A stretch of DNA of 64,000 nt from Xiphias gladius. Its lineage: Eukaryota > Chordata > Actinopteri > Istiophoriformes > Xiphiidae. The notes beneath the pieces are model-generated. The model searched no databases and had not been told where the DNA came from. It saw only the letters and a program-made list of their open reading frames with translations. The stretch's first letter is position 1. Every line of letters starts with the position of its first letter. Both the position numbers and the translations under genes were made by a program. Of the stretch, positions 32,871 to 45,530 are shown piece after piece. The stretch is taken from contig NC_053416.1 in the NCBI RefSeq assembly GCF_016859285.1, forward strand, positions 9,918,501 to 9,982,500, read 5' to 3'.

Positions 32871-35800
32871 ATGGTGGACTCTCAGTACTACCTCCCAAAT
32901 GACATTGGTATCTCTGCACTTGACTGTGGTGAGGCCTTCCGTTTGCTTTCACCTCAGGAGAAGATGTATGCTCACTACCTGTCACGTGCTGCCTGGTATG
33001 TTAATAATCAAAGATGTAGCAAGTTCAGGTCAACACTATTGAAATCAAAAATCAATAGAGGTCCTAAATGGAATTATAACTCTATATAAAAAGTATTATC
33101 TCATCTGTTTTTAAAGAATAAAAATTTCAAACTTTAGTTTATTCAATAACTGAAACCCCGCTGATTTTTAAAAAAACAAAACAAAAAACATTGGCTGTCT
33201 TAGGTATGGTGGTCTGGCAGTGCTGCTGCAGACATCCCCCGAGTCGGCAAACATCTTTGTCTTGCTGCAGAGGATCTTCAGGAAGCAGACGCCTTCACAG
33301 CTGGCACAAGTCGCCACAGCAGCTGGACTCAGCTCTGAGGAGTACCAGGTACACAGTCTTATAGTCTCCTGTCTTAGCACACACTTTCATCCACAAACAA
33401 ATACCAACATATGTAAAGATGTTAATAATGCCACACACTCGATGAAAATTATTTTTATCGTATGTTTTCTTGTGTGTGATATTTAGGCCTTCTTGGTGTA
33501 TGCAGCAGGTCTGTATGCCAACATGGGAAACTACAAGTCTTTCGGAGACACCAAGTTCATCCCAAATCTGCCAAAGGTAGGAAGGCCTGCTATGTAAAAT
33601 CCACTTTTGCTGCTTTGTGAACAGTTTTAAAGGGAGTGGACATAATAAGCACCTGTGCACTTTAATGTAGTCTGATACTAAAATAACACAATTAAACAGT
33701 TCAAGAATTTCCTCAGAGTTGAATCGACATTTCTCTAACAGAGCATCAACAAAAAAATTGTCAGTATAAGCTTCAATGTAATATATCTTTAAGCTCTCTA
33801 AATCTTTGGTGTGTCCACCTAGGACAAGCTGAAAGCTCTGGTGAAGGCCAGCCAGGCATTTCAGGAGCAGCCCGCTGAGATGGAGGCTCTGTGGGACAGC
33901 TGCTCATGTCTTCTCTACTCCCTGGAAGACAGACAGAAACAGCTGGGGCTGGGCGACAAGGTGAGAGTTCAGTGCAGAGTTCAAGCCAGATGGGACCAAA
34001 ACTATTTATTTAATGAAACTACAACTAATTATTTAATGAAAGATCTATTGTGTTGTCAATACTGGATAGCTTTGACACATGAAAATCTGCATACTAAGCG
34101 TTGTTCAGGGCTGATATTAGTGGCTTTTGGTCTTTCTAGCAGGTATGACCATTGTAATGCAGAAGGCCTCAGATTTCTTCTTCCTCTCCTCCTCTCCTTT
34201 TCTCATTTTTGAGATGCTACTCGTGTCAGACATTGAATGTTTTCAAGTAGCAGATCCAATAGTCGACAGGCTGGGGTCTTTTGGCTGTCTTAGGTATGGT
34301 AGTCTGGCAGTGCTGATGCAGACATCCCTCAGGCGGCAAACATCTTTGTCTCGCAAACAATGCTGACGCACCCTTTAGGAAGCTACTGAACCCCAGACTT
34401 CCAGAAGAGACTACAGGTGACCTGTGACTGTGACCCCCTAAGAGAAAATGAATGGCTCATGGAGTATTTTTCTCTTTTCTTTTCTTTAGGGAATTACCAC
34501 CTACTTCTCAGGAAACTGCTGTCTGGAGGATGCTGAGCTGGCTCAGAAGTTCCTTGACTCAAAAGTAAGCTGAATTCAAAAAAAGGAATAAAATGAATAC
34601 TCTTACTTCCATCATTCTTGTCCATTTCTCCCATAACCTATAACCTATTTTCTGTTATGTCCCTGACTTTGACATGACATTCTCCTCCTTGATATACTAA
34701 ATTTATATTTTTCAAATTCCTCTCTTACCTCTCTTCTCCATTTCGATGGCTCCCCCTGTCTCTTTGTCTTTTCTTGCCCCTTCGTGTATATTTCAGTCAA
34801 ATTGGGCTTTTTCTAAACGGTCTTCTTGTGGTTTGTCTCTAGAAACTGTCTGCTTATAACACCCGTCTGTTTAAGAAGGACCATGGAGGGAAAGCCTGCT
34901 ATGAGGTGCGCTTGGCTTCAGCTGTGCAGAAAGGTCAGAACTGCAGTGAAGTAAAGGGAGTTTTTACATTAGAATCGGAATAATATTTATAAACATTTAC
35001 AACATTCACCAGCCATGTTGCACTTGTGAATACATGTGTATATACAGTATGTCAACATGTATCACATGGCATGACTCCACATGTTGTACTAAAGACATTG
35101 TAGCTTGTGACCTCAAATACGTAATGATTAGTGACAGATGGATGTGGAAAAAGTTGACTTAACTAAAGTTGTTGATGATGCTTCTCAGTCAATGATAAAA
35201 AATAAATGTACACTACTTCTTCACAGATTGTGCAGTGGATGGGGAATGTGAGTCGTGCTGTGGCAGCTTCAACTTTGAAGACAGGGAGTTCACTGTGAAG
35301 AGAGGAGACTATGCTGCTCTCATGGAGAAAGTCTGCTATCACCTCCAACAAGCACAGGTGAGAGAGCAAGGAATACGTCTGGGCATGAAGTCCACATTTA
35401 GTCTATATAGACCCAGATGTTGAGCAGCACTAGAGAAACAAAATCACTAAAATATGAAGTCGACAGAGCAATAGGAATTTATCAATTTTGCTGTAAATTA
35501 CAGTGAACAATGGTCGTTACGTTTTTTTAGAGTCGTTAAAATACCAGTGAGATTACTGAAAGTGGTAGAACAGAACGATGGAGGCCCATAACGTAAAACA
35601 ATACCAAAACACAACTTGAAACACTTTGGCAAAACAGTAATAGGAAGAGGAGGTGAGAATACAAAGATAGTCATATCTTTAGGAGTGTAGGAGTGAATGA
35701 ATGAGCTGATAACCTAAAATATTTTTTCTGCTAACATGCCACTTTTTGGAAATTATTGTTCTGTTTCCAAATACCTGACACAGGCATATGCTGCCAATGA

Positions 35801-38800
35801 GAACCAGAGAAAGATGCTTGAAGAATACACGCGCAGCTTCACCCTTGGCTCAGTTGAAGCCCATAAAGAGGGCTCGCGCTATTGGATCAAAGACAAAGGA
35901 CCAATTGTTGAGAGGTGACCCCACTGAACCACAGTAACATCAACTGAACATGTTGACTGTCCAAAATGAAGGTTGCTCCATTATCTTTCTCTTCTCTTCA
36001 TTCCACATTACTCCTTCACTCCCTCCTCCCTTTCTCCTCTCAGTTATATAGGTTTCATAGAGAGCTACAGAGACCCATTTGGCTCCAGAGGAGAGTTCGA
36101 AGGTAACTACATCATTGATCAACAATTATGATACTCTGGGCCACTCAAGGTCTTATTGCATGGATACAGAACTGAAGACTATTGGGGAAAATTAACATTA
36201 CGATTGGTCTACTAAAACGATTACTTGACTAGATATACAGTGGCTTCAGAGAGTATTGAGACCTTTTCCTTAAATGCATAAAATTACCAATCTACACTCA
36301 ATAACCTATAATCACTATGTGAAAACTTGGTTTCAAATTTTTTCGCAAATTTATTAAAAATCCCAAACTAAAATCTGTCATTTATAAAAGTATTCAGAAC
36401 CTATATTTGGTACTTTGTAGAAGCCCTTTTACCAGCAATTACATCTTTGAGTCTTCTTGGGTAAGTCTCTAAAGGCTTGGCACACCTGGATTTGGGCAGT
36501 TTATCTCGTTCTTCCTGGCAGATCCTCTCAAGCTCTGTCCGATTGAATAGGAAGCATCTGTGAAGTGCCATCTTCAGGACTCATGAGCATGAGGAAAGAG
36601 ATTCTTTAGTCTCATAAGACAAAACTAAAACTCTTTGGGAAGAACTCCAAAGACCATGACTGGCAAACACCAGGCACCTGGTGCCACAGAAGTCATCTCT
36701 GTCTGCTCTCAGATTGGTTGCCCACACGTCAAACATAATGACGGTCCTGGAGAGACTGGTGTTGGCCCATCTCAGACCTCAAGTGAGCACCTCTAGAGAC
36801 CTGCTGCAATTTGTCCATCACCATCAGGTTGGAGTTGATGACAACGACATTTACCTTCTTCAGCAACCCCTTTCTAACCTGGACAAAGCAGGCAGCACTG
36901 TGACAATCATGTTCTTTGACTTCTCTAGTGCCGTTAACACAATCCAGCCTGTCCTGCAGAGAGAGAAGCTCCATAATATGCACGTAGACGCCTTCACAAC
37001 CTCCTGGATTACTGACTTCCTGGCAGATAGACCACAGTTTGTGCAGCTGCAGGGATGTGTGTCTGAACGGGTAGTCACCATCAAAGGAGCACCGCAGGGG
37101 ACTGTCCTCACCTTTCCTCTTCACCCTGTGCACCCCTGACTTTCAGTACAAATCTGAGTCCTGTTTTTAGAAGCTTTCAGATAACTCTGCAGTTTGTCTA
37201 ATGGAAAGGAGGCAGAGTACAGAGACCTGGTGGACCGCTTTTCTGGCGTGGTGTGGGATAAACCACCTGCTCTTGAACGTGGCCAAGACCAAAGAGATGG
37301 TTGTGGACTTCAGAAGGACCAGGGCAAAGTAAACACCATTTCCATTCTAGGAGAGGAGGTGGAGGTATTAGAGGGATACAAATACCTTGTAGTCCACCTT
37401 GGCAACAGATTCGACTGGAAATGCAACACGGAAGCTGTCTACAGAAGTGGACAGAGCAGTCTCTACTTCTGGAGGAAGCTTAGGTGTTTTAATGTGTGCA
37501 GCAAGATGTTGCAGGTCTTTTACCAGTCTGTTGTGGCCAGTTCAATATTCTTTGCTGGGACAGCAACATCAGAGCTGGTGACACCTACAAACTGAACGAT
37601 CTTTTATTTATGATATTATGTATCTCATCTGTTACATATTAGATTATTCCGATCTTCACTGGCTTGTGCAGCTCTCTATATATCCACTGACTTGAACAAC
37701 TGTACATTGTATTATAGTATATTGTAGTACTGCCATTGTAGTCAGAATATAGCCTTTTAATTGCATCGTTTGTTACTTAAGTAACTCATGTGAGATGGCT
37801 GCTGCAGCACTGCAGTTTCCCTTTGGAATTAATAAAGTAGTCCATCCATTCATTTATCCATCCACCCCACTGTGTTCCTGGGAGAAATGGTTTTATACCC
37901 TTGCTCTGATCTATGCCTCGCCACAATCGCGAGGCACTATCGCAGAAGTCCACAGAGAAATCCTTGGATTTCATGGCTTAGTTTTTGTCCTGACATGCAG
38001 TATGAATTGTGGGCCCTTATATACACAGGTGGGTGCCTTTTTAAACTATGTCCAATCAATTCAATTTGCCACAGGCAGATTTAAATCAAGTTCTAGACAC
38101 ATTTCAAGGATAATTAAAGTAAACAGGATGCATTTGACCACAATGTGGAGAGTCACAGCAAAGGATCTGAATACTTTTGTAAATGAATTTGCAAAAAATT
38201 GCATTGTTTATTATTGGTTATTGAGTTTAGATTAATTGGGACAAAAAGGGCAATTTTATCCGTTGAAAATTAAATCTACAACATAATAAAGTACGCAAAA
38301 AGTGAGGTGTCTGAATACTTTCTGAAGCCACACTATGGAGCATTTCACTCTAGAGGAATATCTCATGCACACATACTATAAAGTAGGCTGTTCAATACTC
38401 GGGATGACCCAGAATTACACTTTTTTTAGTATTCGGCCATCAATCCGGGCTAAACTCCATGTTGAACATGTTATTGTTAATGTAACTTTACTTACCTTCA
38501 AAGCAGGGGGCTCGTGTGAATGAGTGGAAGAGAGGTGGCGTACGTATACATAATTCAAATTTCAAAAGAGTGTCCTCGTCTATTATTTATCTAATGGACA
38601 ATACGATTTTTCTTTGAGATTAATCATTTTTTTATTGGGGTTTTTTTTGTTTTTTGTTTTTGTTTTTGTTTTCCTGTCTAACCACCTTTTAACTGAGGTC
38701 TTGTGGTGTCACCTCTAGGTTTCGTTGCAGTTGTGAACAAGGCGATGAGCAAGCGTTTTGCCAAGCTGGTGAGCTCAGCCGAAGTCTTGCTTCCTGAACT

Positions 38801-41800
38801 GCCTTGGCCCAGGGAGTTTGAAAAGGACACTTTCCTTAAACCTGATTTTACCTCGTTGGATGTCCTCACCTTTGCTGGGAGCGGAATACCAGCTGGCATC
38901 AACATCCCCAACTGTATGTACGCTGAGGTGTCTCGCACTGTTGAATAGCATCCAATTTGCATTGTTCAGTTTGTTTTAAGTTTTGAATTTTTTGTGCTTT
39001 TTTACGGCATTATACTAGAAAAGTGTGTGTGTGTGTGTGTTTTTGTGTATAGATGATGACATCAGACAGTCAGAGGGCTTTAAAAACGTGTCACTAGGCA
39101 ACGTGCTGGCCGTAGCCTATGCTACACAAAAAGAAAAACTCACCTTCCTGGAGGAGGACGACAAGGTAATGCATGCAGCTCCCAATTTTCTTACACGCCA
39201 GCTCTTCTCTGTCTCTCAAACTCCTATAAGTATACATTCTCCTGTGTGTTTGTGTTTAGGATTTGTTTATCAAGTGGAAGGGCCCATCATTCGAGGTGCA
39301 GGTTGGACTTCATGAGCTGCTGGGCCATGGAAGCGGCAAGCTGTTTGTCCAGGTCAGTCAGACATATTTTAGTATTTATTGTAATATTTCCTGCAACCTG
39401 CATTCTGATATATGCAGCTCTTTGCTGTATAGGAATATTGTTATTATAATTTATTGTGTAATACTTAAAAAGCTTATTTTATTGATACTGGATTGTAGAG
39501 TCATCAGTGAAGAGATAAAATCTGATTTGGGTTGTTTTGTTTTTATTTACTCTCTGTGTCCCCTGTCCCTTCCTACAGGATGACAAGGGCAAGTTCAACT
39601 TTGACCAGAGCAAGGTGATCAACCCAGAGACTGGAGAAGTGGTGAGTTCGTTTGTGTGTGCACCCACCTCCTTGCTTCCCCGACCCAAAATAGTGCCAGC
39701 TCTTAACTCTGCATCCAGCTGGTGTACAAGAGATACAGTGACTGAAGGTGTGAGTGTGTCTTTCAGGTGTCCAGTTGGTATCGGGGCAGCGAGACGTGGG
39801 ATAGTAAATTCTCCACGATTGCTTCTTCTTATGAAGAATGCCGTGCTGAGTGTGTCGGACTCTATCTGTGTCTCAACAAACAAGTGCTCAGGTATGTCTC
39901 GTATTGCCTATAACCTATACTAATTCTCTATCTCTGTGAATTTGAAATACGCAGATGTAGATTAAATTAACTTATTAAATTTATGTCCTATGAAATGGCT
40001 TTCAGCAGTGTCATTTTCTTCCATGGTTTGATGTTGGGGTGGGAATTGACTTCTGAGGGTTTGGTTTTAAGAGTTTTAAAGTGGGCAGAAACCACACTGC
40101 GCAATGGATGCTGACATTAGCTGCTGAAGAGCATATGCCTTTTCCCTCACTCTGTTTCAGAATGAGAACAAAGAGGATGATTTTTTTTTTTTTTTCTTTT
40201 TCATCCCAGGCATCGTGAACCCATTTATGTTGGAGCCTTTGCCAGCAAACACAGCTGTTGATGCTTATGCTGTTTTTGCACAATGACTTTCAGTTACTCG
40301 TGTCTGAGCTATATTAATGCTGCGAGTCATATGTGGCTTGGTAACTCTGAGTGTTATGTATGATAGGAGATTTTGGCTGGATTCCCTCCAAATGAACAAA
40401 CACTGTTGCTGTAATTTTGCCATTGGATGTAATTTTCTGAATGCTCTCGAATGCAACATGAGTCAATAGAAAAACAAAAATTGTATTGATATAGACTAGA
40501 GAAATATGCTGTCTTCAAATACAGATTTTACATGTTAAAGACTAAATACTTAAAAATAAAAAGAATACTTAGAATACACTACTAGAATTTGTTTTACTCC
40601 CAAAAGATTGTTCTAGCGCCCAAATCCTCTACATCATTGATTCAACAAACAATAAATTAGGAGCCCAAAGACTAAATGCATATTATCTGTTTGTTTGGAG
40701 CTCTAAGCAGCCCTTTTGTTTGCTTTTGCCTCAGGCCAGCTCTGTACAGGGGATGTTGTTGGTTTTTATGTGTCACGCACTGTCTCATCTTTTATTGATG
40801 ACATCTTAGGGAAGGTGATGCATCTCATCGTGCCGTTTAGGCCCTTTTTTAAAATGAAAATGATTGGAACGGAGAGGTTGATATTACTGGTCAAGTCCAG
40901 GTGATTTGTGGCTGATGGTTTTGAGGGAGGCCAGTATGTTTACTGTCGCTTTTGTCTGTGTTTGTGTTCCAGTATTTTTGGCCATGAAGGCCAGGATGCA
41001 GAGGATGTGGTGTACATCAACTGGCTCAGTATGGTCAGAGCTGGACTGTTGGGCCTGGAGTTCTACACACCTGAGAGCAAGAGCTGGAGACAGGTATTCT
41101 ATACTATACTATACTATGCTGTCCCATTTGCTACTTGGACTGGGCCTGTATTTATCAAACTACAATTTACACTTTAAAATACTCTTAAGTACAAACCTAA
41201 GAGTGAAAGGTTCTTGGCTGAGTGTGAGCAACAATACACATTTATCAAGTGACTTCCTCCTCCTTATAGTAAAGTGTAAAAGTCACATTTTCGAGCAACT
41301 CTCAAGTGATTATATGATTGATCACATGTATATCTCTGATTGGCTGTTCCTACTCTGAGCACACATCAGAGATTTTTTTTTTTTTTTTCTTAAATCCTAA
41401 AAATCCTTACAGTTAATTCAGTGGTATGTTATTCTGCAAGAACATATGTAATCATATGTTTGAAAATTTCATTTTATTTGTGTGAAATCTTTCTATCTTC
41501 TATCTCCAGGGATAAATATAGTAGTATAATAGGGTTGAAATAATAGGAAATTAGCTGAAATGGAAACAAAATTCTGCTGTTCATAAACGAGGTATGTCAG
41601 AGAAATCATATAATAAAGCAAATTTATTACCACACTGACAAGTGCGCACAATGCCAGTGGTTAGACAGTGACTGCAAATACTGCCAGATTTATTCTTATT
41701 TTTTGTTTGCACCACTGATAAATGCCCCAAAAAAGTGGTGTCAAAATCATATTAAATGTTCTAATGCAAATAATGGACTAAAACTACTCTATTCTTAAAT

Positions 41801-44512
41801 ATGCTGCTTCATCATTATAAAATACATTATATTTTATTATTACAATTATTATTATTATTATTATTGTTTCTAACCATCTTAAGAGAACTCTGGAAGTTTC
41901 TCTAAATTTACGAGCTTTTTTAAAGGAAGTTTGATAAATGGTTTTAATCTGAAGTTCAAGAGTAGGAGTAAAAGTGAAGGATTTTCACTCTGATCCTTCA
42001 CTTAAGTCCAAGATTTTACTTTTAGCAGCTTGGTAAATACAGGCCCTGGTGTGCAATGTGTAGGAACGAATTATAACTTTCATTTATATGGAACTTCAGA
42101 GACACAGAGTGTTGGGTGATCAATGTTTACAAGACATTTAAACATATAGACCATTAACCATGTGTTTCTTACAACCTGACTGGCTCAGTTGGATGTGTCT
42201 GTGTTGTTTTATAATTCAGCTTATAGTGAGTCTGTCTCGGTGTTAACACGAATGTCAGGAGGTGTATATAGCATATGTCATATGTATACGTTTGTGCGTC
42301 TGTCTCAGGCTCACATGCAGGCCCGTTTTGTGATCCTGCGTGTTCTGCTGGAGGCCGGGGAGGGCCTGGTGGGCCTGGAGGTAGTGACTGGACAGGACGG
42401 CAAGCCTGACGCTCGAATCACACTGGACCGGAGCAAGATTCACACTGTGGGCAAGGACGCCATCCACAGGTTCCTTTGTAAACTGCAGGTACAGTCTATC
42501 CATACTTTTCTGACACCACTGGTCCTTCCCTTTTCTTAAAGTTAGAGCAGAAATGATTAGTCAATTAATCCATTGGTTAACTGACAGAAAATGAATTGGT
42601 TTTGATAACTGAATAATAGTTTAAGTAATTAAAAAAAAAACTGGTTACCGCATTGGAAATGTGAATATTTGCTGGTGTTCTTAGTCTTCTATTATAGTAA
42701 ACTTAATGTACTTGGTTTTGGACTGTTGGTTATACTTGTTGACTTGGGCTGTGGAGAACTGTGATGGATATTTTTTTTTAACTATTTTCTGATGTTTTAT
42801 AGACCAAACAATTATGGTAATCAAGAAAATCTGCAAATTAATCAATAATAAGAGTAATTGTTAGTTGCAGTCCTACTTATTTTATATTACATAAAATCTT
42901 ACTCAGACTATAAAATAACAAACATCTCAAATTTTATTTGATGTTGTTAATTATTAATTTAGTTAGTTAGTTTTTATTTATTAATTTATTGCCATTATTG
43001 TGTTGTGTGGCTGTAGTGCGCCAGTGCTGCACAGAAATTGTATTTTCTGTTGTTAGCCACCACATTCTTACCCACTAACCTGAGGTTTTCCATCTACTAG
43101 TGCTACTCATCCCACTCTGTTCAAAGTGTTAACGGCAATAGCTGACATTGATAGTGTGATCTGTGGCTCTAATGGACCATTTATCATAGATCAGCAAGAA
43201 CTGGATCAGAAACTCCGAGAGGCATTATGAATCAAATGCCGTGAATATTATTGTTATTCATCTCTGTGTATGATCTTCCCCGACATCTACAACCACCGTG
43301 TTATTAACCTGATTCCACCCTTTTGTAGGTCTTTAAGTCGACAGCAGATGTGGAAGGAGGCAGGGCTCTCTATGACGGCTACTCCAGCGTCAGCGACAGC
43401 GGCGCTCACAACTTCTTGCGTCTCCGGGAGACGGTGCTGCTGAGGAAGGAAGCTCGAAAGATGTTTGTCCAAGCCAACACCAGAGTCAAGGGTATGTACC
43501 TATATCTGTTGTTATGGGGTTTCTCTAGTGTTCGTGAACACAGATTCAGCAATACAAAGGCATATACTGTCTTTATCACTGCACCGGCGACATTATTGTG
43601 GTTTAAACTGCAGCACAATCATTAATTCACTGGGAATTCATTTGTCCAGCTGATTCTATTTCGTGAAAAACATCTCTGTCTGACAAGCGTGATGCATGGG
43701 CTTCCAGGAGAGACTGAAAATGTTGTGCCTTTATCTCAATATTTAAACGATTATTACGTCTTCTCGCTTCCTTTGACGGCCGGCTTTTTACCTACTGTCA
43801 GGTATGGTGAAATAATTTTTCCATCCGGACTCAGTCAGCCAAATACAGACGCTTATGTACTGTGTTAAGAGATGGAGAAGTTGTGTTTAGTACATTGTCA
43901 CATACCTTCATAAGAAACTTGAAGTCACGTCCGTTTTTCGGGGCCGAGTGCGATACAGATTTGCTGAATGGAAAGGTAATGTGACTGTATCTTTAGAGTG
44001 TGACCTTTGGGAACAGCTGTAGACACTTTTTCCTTTAAATATGGTCTGAATAACACCTCATACAAACTGCTTCTTTCCGATAATAACGCCACCCTTACTA
44101 CCCTCCGAACCACCCCAGTCCTCTAAAAGTTTTATTTGAAAAACGACAAGAATTAATTCTCACAAAACTCACGGAAGAACAGTGGTGTCAGTTCACTCGA
44201 CGTAGGCTTATATAAGCCCTATTTTATCAATCCTTAAGTACTATTATAGCACTGAATAGCATTTTACCATTCAAAATTTTGTAGTTACAGATTGAGATTG
44301 TGTATGCGTAGAAGGAATTGTAGCCTCTTGAATAAGTTATTCACTTTCTGTCTGATGTGTGGTTTTCAGGGGACAGCGTAGAGCTGGTGGAATATGAAGG
44401 CAGCGCGGCAGGTCTGATTTGCTCTTTCACGGAACGCTTCCAAGACGACGCAGAGCAGCTGGAGGCCGACCTTCTGGAGCTGAGCAAAAGAGACGCTCCC
44501 TGCTGGTGTTGA
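32871..44512 (+). CDS. dpp3: Dipeptidyl peptidase 3, complete
   Basis: DPP3 is a cytosolic M49 zinc peptidase that cuts dipeptides from the N-terminus of short peptides such as enkephalins and angiotensins, and it also binds KEAP1 in mammals. Exons: 32871-32995, 33204-33348, 33487-33576, 33823-33960, 34490-34564, 34843-34933, 35227-35357, 35784-35914, 36044-36102, 38719-38913, 39053-39165, 39260-39352, 39579-39641, 39767-39891, 40973-41093, 42309-42488, 43329-43491, 44370-44512. All phases agree, giving 726 residues. The zinc motif HELLGH (H449, E450, H454; bases 39311-39328) and the third ligand in EECRAE (E507) are intact. The start [11 protein letters not shown] aligns with the family N-terminus. 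The mammalian ETGE KEAP1-binding loop appears here as PETGEVV in the exon at 39579. AATAAA signals lie at 44687 and 45312. Transposons have inflated several introns. Confidence 0.97.
33191..34352 (+). repeat. Partial direct duplication of dpp3 exon 2 (33191-33262 copied at 34281-34352)
   Basis: The 72 bases 33191-33262, including the last 13 bases of intron 1 with the acceptor, recur at 34281-34352 with only a few substitutions and a one-base indel. The copy lies in the intron between the exons ending at 33960 and starting at 34490. It frameshifts and soon meets a stop, so it cannot replace exon 2. Confidence 0.9.
36238..38333. mobile_element. Tc1/mariner-like element, interrupted by a LINE
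   Basis: The left end CAGTGGCTTCAGAGAGTATT matches the reverse complement of the right end (CTGAATACTTTCTGAAGCCA). TA dinucleotides flank both ends at 36236 and 38334. Outer segments 36238-36660 and 37860-38333 carry sequence typical of fish Tc1-like elements, such as GGTCTGAATACTTTTGT-like words and TTGCAAAAAATTGCAT-like AT-rich stretches. The middle is LINE-derived. No intact transposase remains. Confidence 0.8.
36660..37862 (+). mobile_element. Truncated L2/Jockey-type LINE fragment nested in the Tc1-like element
   Basis: The open frame 36681-37139 encodes reverse transcriptase signatures: [37 protein letters not shown] and a GAPQGTVL block. A shifted frame continues with [13 protein letters not shown] and [22 protein letters not shown]. 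The catalytic YADD-type segment is frameshifted to LSDNSAV-like sequence, so the copy is dead. The tail TTAATAAAGTAGTCCATCCA resembles LINE 3' ends. Its 5' part is missing, as is usual for LINE insertions. Confidence 0.8.
39892..40972 (+). other. dpp3 intron 14, no recognised feature
   Basis: GT-AG intron with GTATGT donor and GTGTTCCAG acceptor. AT-rich, with a T14 run near 40182. No exon or repeat family recognised. Confidence 0.65.
41142..42046. mobile_element. 905-bp non-autonomous DNA element with inverted ends
   Basis: The left end GGGCCTGTATTTATCAAACT and the reverse complement of the right end (GGGCCTGTATTTACCAAGCT) differ at two of 20 positions. The interior is AT-rich with no coding capacity and a short ATT array near 41840. 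I saw no clear target-site duplication, so the superfamily (PIF/Harbinger or hAT) stays open. It fills most of the dpp3 intron between 41093 and 42309. Confidence 0.75.
42489..43328 (+). other. dpp3 intron 16, containing a dispersed repeat
   Basis: An 840-bp intron. Its first half is the repeat at 42541-42885. The rest is AT-rich and unassigned. Confidence 0.7.
42541..42885 (+). repeat. Dispersed fish repeat (GTCAATTAATCCATTGG ... TTAGTTGCAGTCCT type)
   Basis: Contains AGTCAATTAATCCATTGG, GTGAATATTTGCTGGTGTTC, TTTTGGACTGTTGG and TATAGACCAAACAATTA, ending in AATTGTTAGTTGCAGTCCT. I know this order from a very high-copy fish DNA repeat. The two ends are roughly complementary (CAATTAAT / ATTAATCAATAA). 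Confidence 0.6.
43640..43830 (+). repeat. Dispersed repeat, copy B of a two-copy family
   Basis: Partner of the copy at 22640-22830, sharing GGCTTCCAGGAGAGACTG-like and GGCCGGCTTTTTACCT-like segments. It lies in the last dpp3 intron. Confidence 0.6.
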
Positions 44513-45330
44513 TGGACGTACGCTCCATACGCTTCAGAAATACCAGCTGAAATCAGACGGTTTTCTTTAACAATATGTGATAGCAAAGTGATACTTAATG
44601 GATGTTAACACACACAAAACTGCAAAGTGAGTCAAATCCTTTTAGAGGACACCTCTTAAGAGACTAAATTAAAGTTTCATACTTCAAATAAAGCCATAGG
44701 ACAAGAACAGATCTGCCAAAGACACCAGCCACAGTTTTTCCGGCCACGTCTCGGATTCTTAAAGCATCAGGTCTGTCTTTTGATAAATGGATCAAATACA
44801 AATAAATGAGCTGATCAGTACGAAAACCATCACTCTTTTAAATGCATTTAGGAAACTTGTTTTTCTAACGAGAAGTATTGAAAACTGTCCATTAAACCAA
44901 TGCTGCCTGACAGTTACAATGCTCCCAGGGTATAAAGGCCTATGTAAGTTACTGTACGTAGATTTTACTTTTTAATCATGGCAAGGTGAAGAAATGTCTT
45001 CGCAAATCTTCACAGAATGATCATTATGAAATGTTTTGTCTGTAGTTGAAATTTCAGTCGACTTTTGGCAAAGAATTATTCCATCTTTACAGCTTGTCCA
45101 TAAATATAAATGTTTGCCCAGCCTTGGTGTTGATTATTTTAAAGTATAAGACAGCTTCATGTTAACTGCAATGCACAATATTACTTGATGCTAATTTCTG
45201 CCAGGTTTGGTATAAAGAAGTAATAGATTACTCGACTATATAAAATATTGCTGTGTCTGGAAGGCCAAAAACAAAAACTGTACTGAAGAAATGTGGTGTT
45301 GAATCTGCACAAATAAAACTGGTTTGTTAA
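44513..45330 (+). other. 3' UTR of dpp3
   Basis: Follows the TGA stop. AATAAA at 44687-44692 and again at 45312-45317 offers a short and a long 3' end. No other feature. Confidence 0.65.
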
Positions 45331-45530
45331 GATCTTGGTGGTATTTTTTTTTTCTACCAAAACCATAGAACAGTCTTTCATTTTTATGAAATTCACTCAC
45401 AACCTGAGATTGACTTTCAGTATAATTTAATGAGATAACAAATGGCCCCGGTGAAGTGCCACATGTTTGGTTGAAGGCTGAAGGTAACTGTGTACAATTT
45501 AACATTTTCTTCCAAAAGGAACCAAAGTTA

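Larger units (their letters stand above)
36103..38718 (+). other. dpp3 intron 9, inflated by a nested transposon
   Basis: The 2.6-kb intron consists largely of the Tc1-like element 36238-38333 with a LINE fragment inside it. The last 380 bases hold T-rich simple sequence before the acceptor CACCTCTAG. Confidence 0.8.

Noticed and set aside
36681-37139. 152-residue frame as a host gene
   Set aside because: Its motifs are LINE reverse transcriptase and it lies inside a transposon in a dpp3 intron.
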